From Bacteroidota bacterium (GTDB taxonomy: Bacteria > Bacteroidota > Bacteroidia > NS11-12g > UBA9320): a DNA stretch of 6,382 nt. The notes beneath the pieces were generated by a model that saw only the letters and a program-made list of their open reading frames with translations, was not told the DNA's origin and did no database searches. Shown one piece after another: positions 5,347-6,382 of this stretch. A program made the position numbers and the translations under genes. The first letter of the stretch is position 1; each line of letters opens with the position of its first letter. The stretch is from positions 1 through 6,382 of the forward strand of contig DNBZ01000089.1 in assembly GCA_003484585.1 (NCBI GenBank), in the 5' to 3' direction.

Positions 5347-6382
5347 TGGTTATTATTGGTTTCTTGTATGGTTAATATATAAAGATTTGCTGGAAGATTA
5401 GAAGTGTTTATTATGGTATTCCCTTCTGATAAGTCTCCCTGAGCTAGTATACTTCCTATGTTATTTTGAATGGTATATGTTCCCGCTTTGGAGGTGATGT
5501 TAAGTTTGGTTCCAAATGGATTTGGGAAGATAGAATAAGCGAGTGTATTCTCTTTTACCGATAGTTGGAGTGGTGTAGGTTCCATTACGAGCTCTAGATT
5601 ATCTAAATAAATAGAAGAATTGAAACCGTGGATGGAGTCCGTATTCGTAGACCATATGATAAGTGCTGCACTGTCAGGCTGGTACCTGGAAGCATCGTAC
5701 ACTATGGGCATAGAAAAGAAAGTCCATTCGCTCACGGGCTCGTGTAAGTAAAAATTATTATATGATCGACTGCTCCCGGCTTGCCAAGCTCTAAAATTAA
5801 TACGAGCAGTATCATCGCCAGCGGGTAAATATTTGTAGTATCCCTGTAAGTATTTAAAAGTGTCTGTAAAAGGGAAAGTGGGTGTATAGTAATCGTTATT
5901 GTCAGTCCCGATATAACAATAACCAGCTCTAGGAGAGCCGTAGTAATCATAGCTTTTTATGAGTAGTGATGTACCTCCCATAAAAGCATCCTTACCTTTT
6001 ATCTTGTATACGGATTGGTCTGCCAAAAATATGTTGTAATTTTCATAAAGTAGCAGGTCGACAGATCTCCAAATAGAAGGGTAATCTACTCCTATATTGT
6101 CCCAATCTTCGAAATTATTATTTACAATATCTCCTGTTCTTTCTCCTATATTTTCAAAATGTAAATCGTCAAATATCACGAATCCATCTCCGCTTACTTT
6201 ATTATTAATATAAGAATACAAATAGACCCAAGCAGTATCTGGAGTACGCACTCCACTCCATTCTATGGGCACACTATATTTTACAAATTCACCGTTGGTA
6301 GAGCCAGAAAACCTAAAATCTATTTTGCCACGATATGAGCCTTTCTCTCTAAAAACTACGTAAGCTCTTGCTGTGTCACCTA
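5319..6382 (-). CDS. T9SS-secreted protein with two tandem beta-sandwich-like modules and a type A C-terminal sorting domain (N-terminus beyond right edge)
   Basis: The reading frame stays open to the right edge, so 353 residues are visible and the N-terminus is missing. The GTG at 6272 is internal, not a start. The last about 75 residues (visible 278-353) form a T9SS type A sorting domain, starting at YSIFPNPFGTKLNITS and ending KLIKQ. It directs export across the outer membrane and is removed on the cell surface. Before it lie two related modules. The first is cut by the edge (visible 1-79: GDTARAYVVFREKG ... FVIFDDLHFENIG). The second spans about 89-266 (NNNFEDWD ... GDDTARINFRAWQAG ... 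SSIYLDNLELVME). They share the GD(D)TAR start, a middle strand ending in (S)xPI and the final DDL/DNL strand, as in PCMD-like or carbohydrate-binding beta-sandwiches. The function is unknown; a cell-surface adhesion or glycan-binding role is inference. The stop at 5319 overlaps paaB by 28 bp. Confidence 0.85.
   Translation of the reverse strand, partial: GDTARAYVVFREKGSYRGKIDFRFSGSTNGEFVKYSVPIEWSGVRTPDTAWVYLYSYINNKVSGDGFVIFDDLHFENIGERTGDIVNNNFEDWDNIGVDYPSIWRSVDLLLYENYNIFLADQSVYKIKGKDAFMGGTSLLIKSYDYYGSPRAGYCYIGTDNNDYYTPTFPFTDTFKYLQGYYKYLPAGDDTARINFRAWQAGSSRSYNNFYLHEPVSEWTFFSMPIVYDASRYQPDSAALIIWSTNTDSIHGFNSSIYLDNLELVMEPTPLQLSVKENTLAYSIFPNPFGTKLNITSKAGTYTIQNNIGSILAQGDLSEGNTIINTSNLPANLYILTIQETNNNQWQTKLIKQ

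Noticed and set aside
6270..6272. GTG start for the T9SS cargo gene
   Set aside because: The frame stays open for 36 more codons to the window edge and those residues complete a strand pattern repeated in the second module, so the true start lies outside the window.

Overview
The window reads as a piece of chromosome from a member of the Bacteroidota. The evidence is a type A type IX secretion (T9SS) C-terminal sorting domain, two short outer-membrane beta-barrel-type proteins, a TlpA-like thioredoxin fold with a long N-terminal region of the Bacteroidota (DUF4369/DUF5106-like) kind, weak or absent Shine-Dalgarno sequences, and AT-rich DNA with TAnnTTTG-like promoter boxes. I cannot name a genus. 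I saw no insertion sequence, CRISPR array, tRNA, rRNA or phage gene.

Layout from left to right. Positions 1-596 hold a two-gene minus-strand unit: an alkyltransferase-like (ATL) DNA-repair protein followed 3 bp later by the start of an outer-membrane protein that runs off the left edge. Positions 597-821 are the divergent intergenic region. It contains a degenerate tandem copy of the promoter and start region of the next gene. Positions 822-2336 (plus strand) encode a secreted thiol-disulfide oxidoreductase with a CGHC active site. From 2371 to the right edge everything is on the minus strand and closely packed. In transcription order it is a T9SS cargo protein (N-terminus beyond the right edge), paaB, paaC, paaD, a MarC-family membrane protein and a small outer-membrane beta-barrel-type protein.

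The best-defined pathway is aerobic phenylacetate catabolism. PaaB, PaaC and PaaD are parts of, or a maturation factor for, the phenylacetyl-CoA 1,2-epoxidase, which opens the aromatic ring via an epoxide. The catalytic subunit PaaA, usually encoded just upstream of paaB, is not there. Its place is taken by the T9SS cargo gene, whose last 28 bp overlap the paaB start. PaaA and the reductase PaaE must be encoded elsewhere if the pathway works.

I see no clearly new multi-gene system. The most unusual points are the paaA-less paaBCD cluster fused end-to-start with an unrelated secreted-protein gene, and the decayed duplication in front of the thioredoxin-like gene, in which the copied start codon has become AGG.
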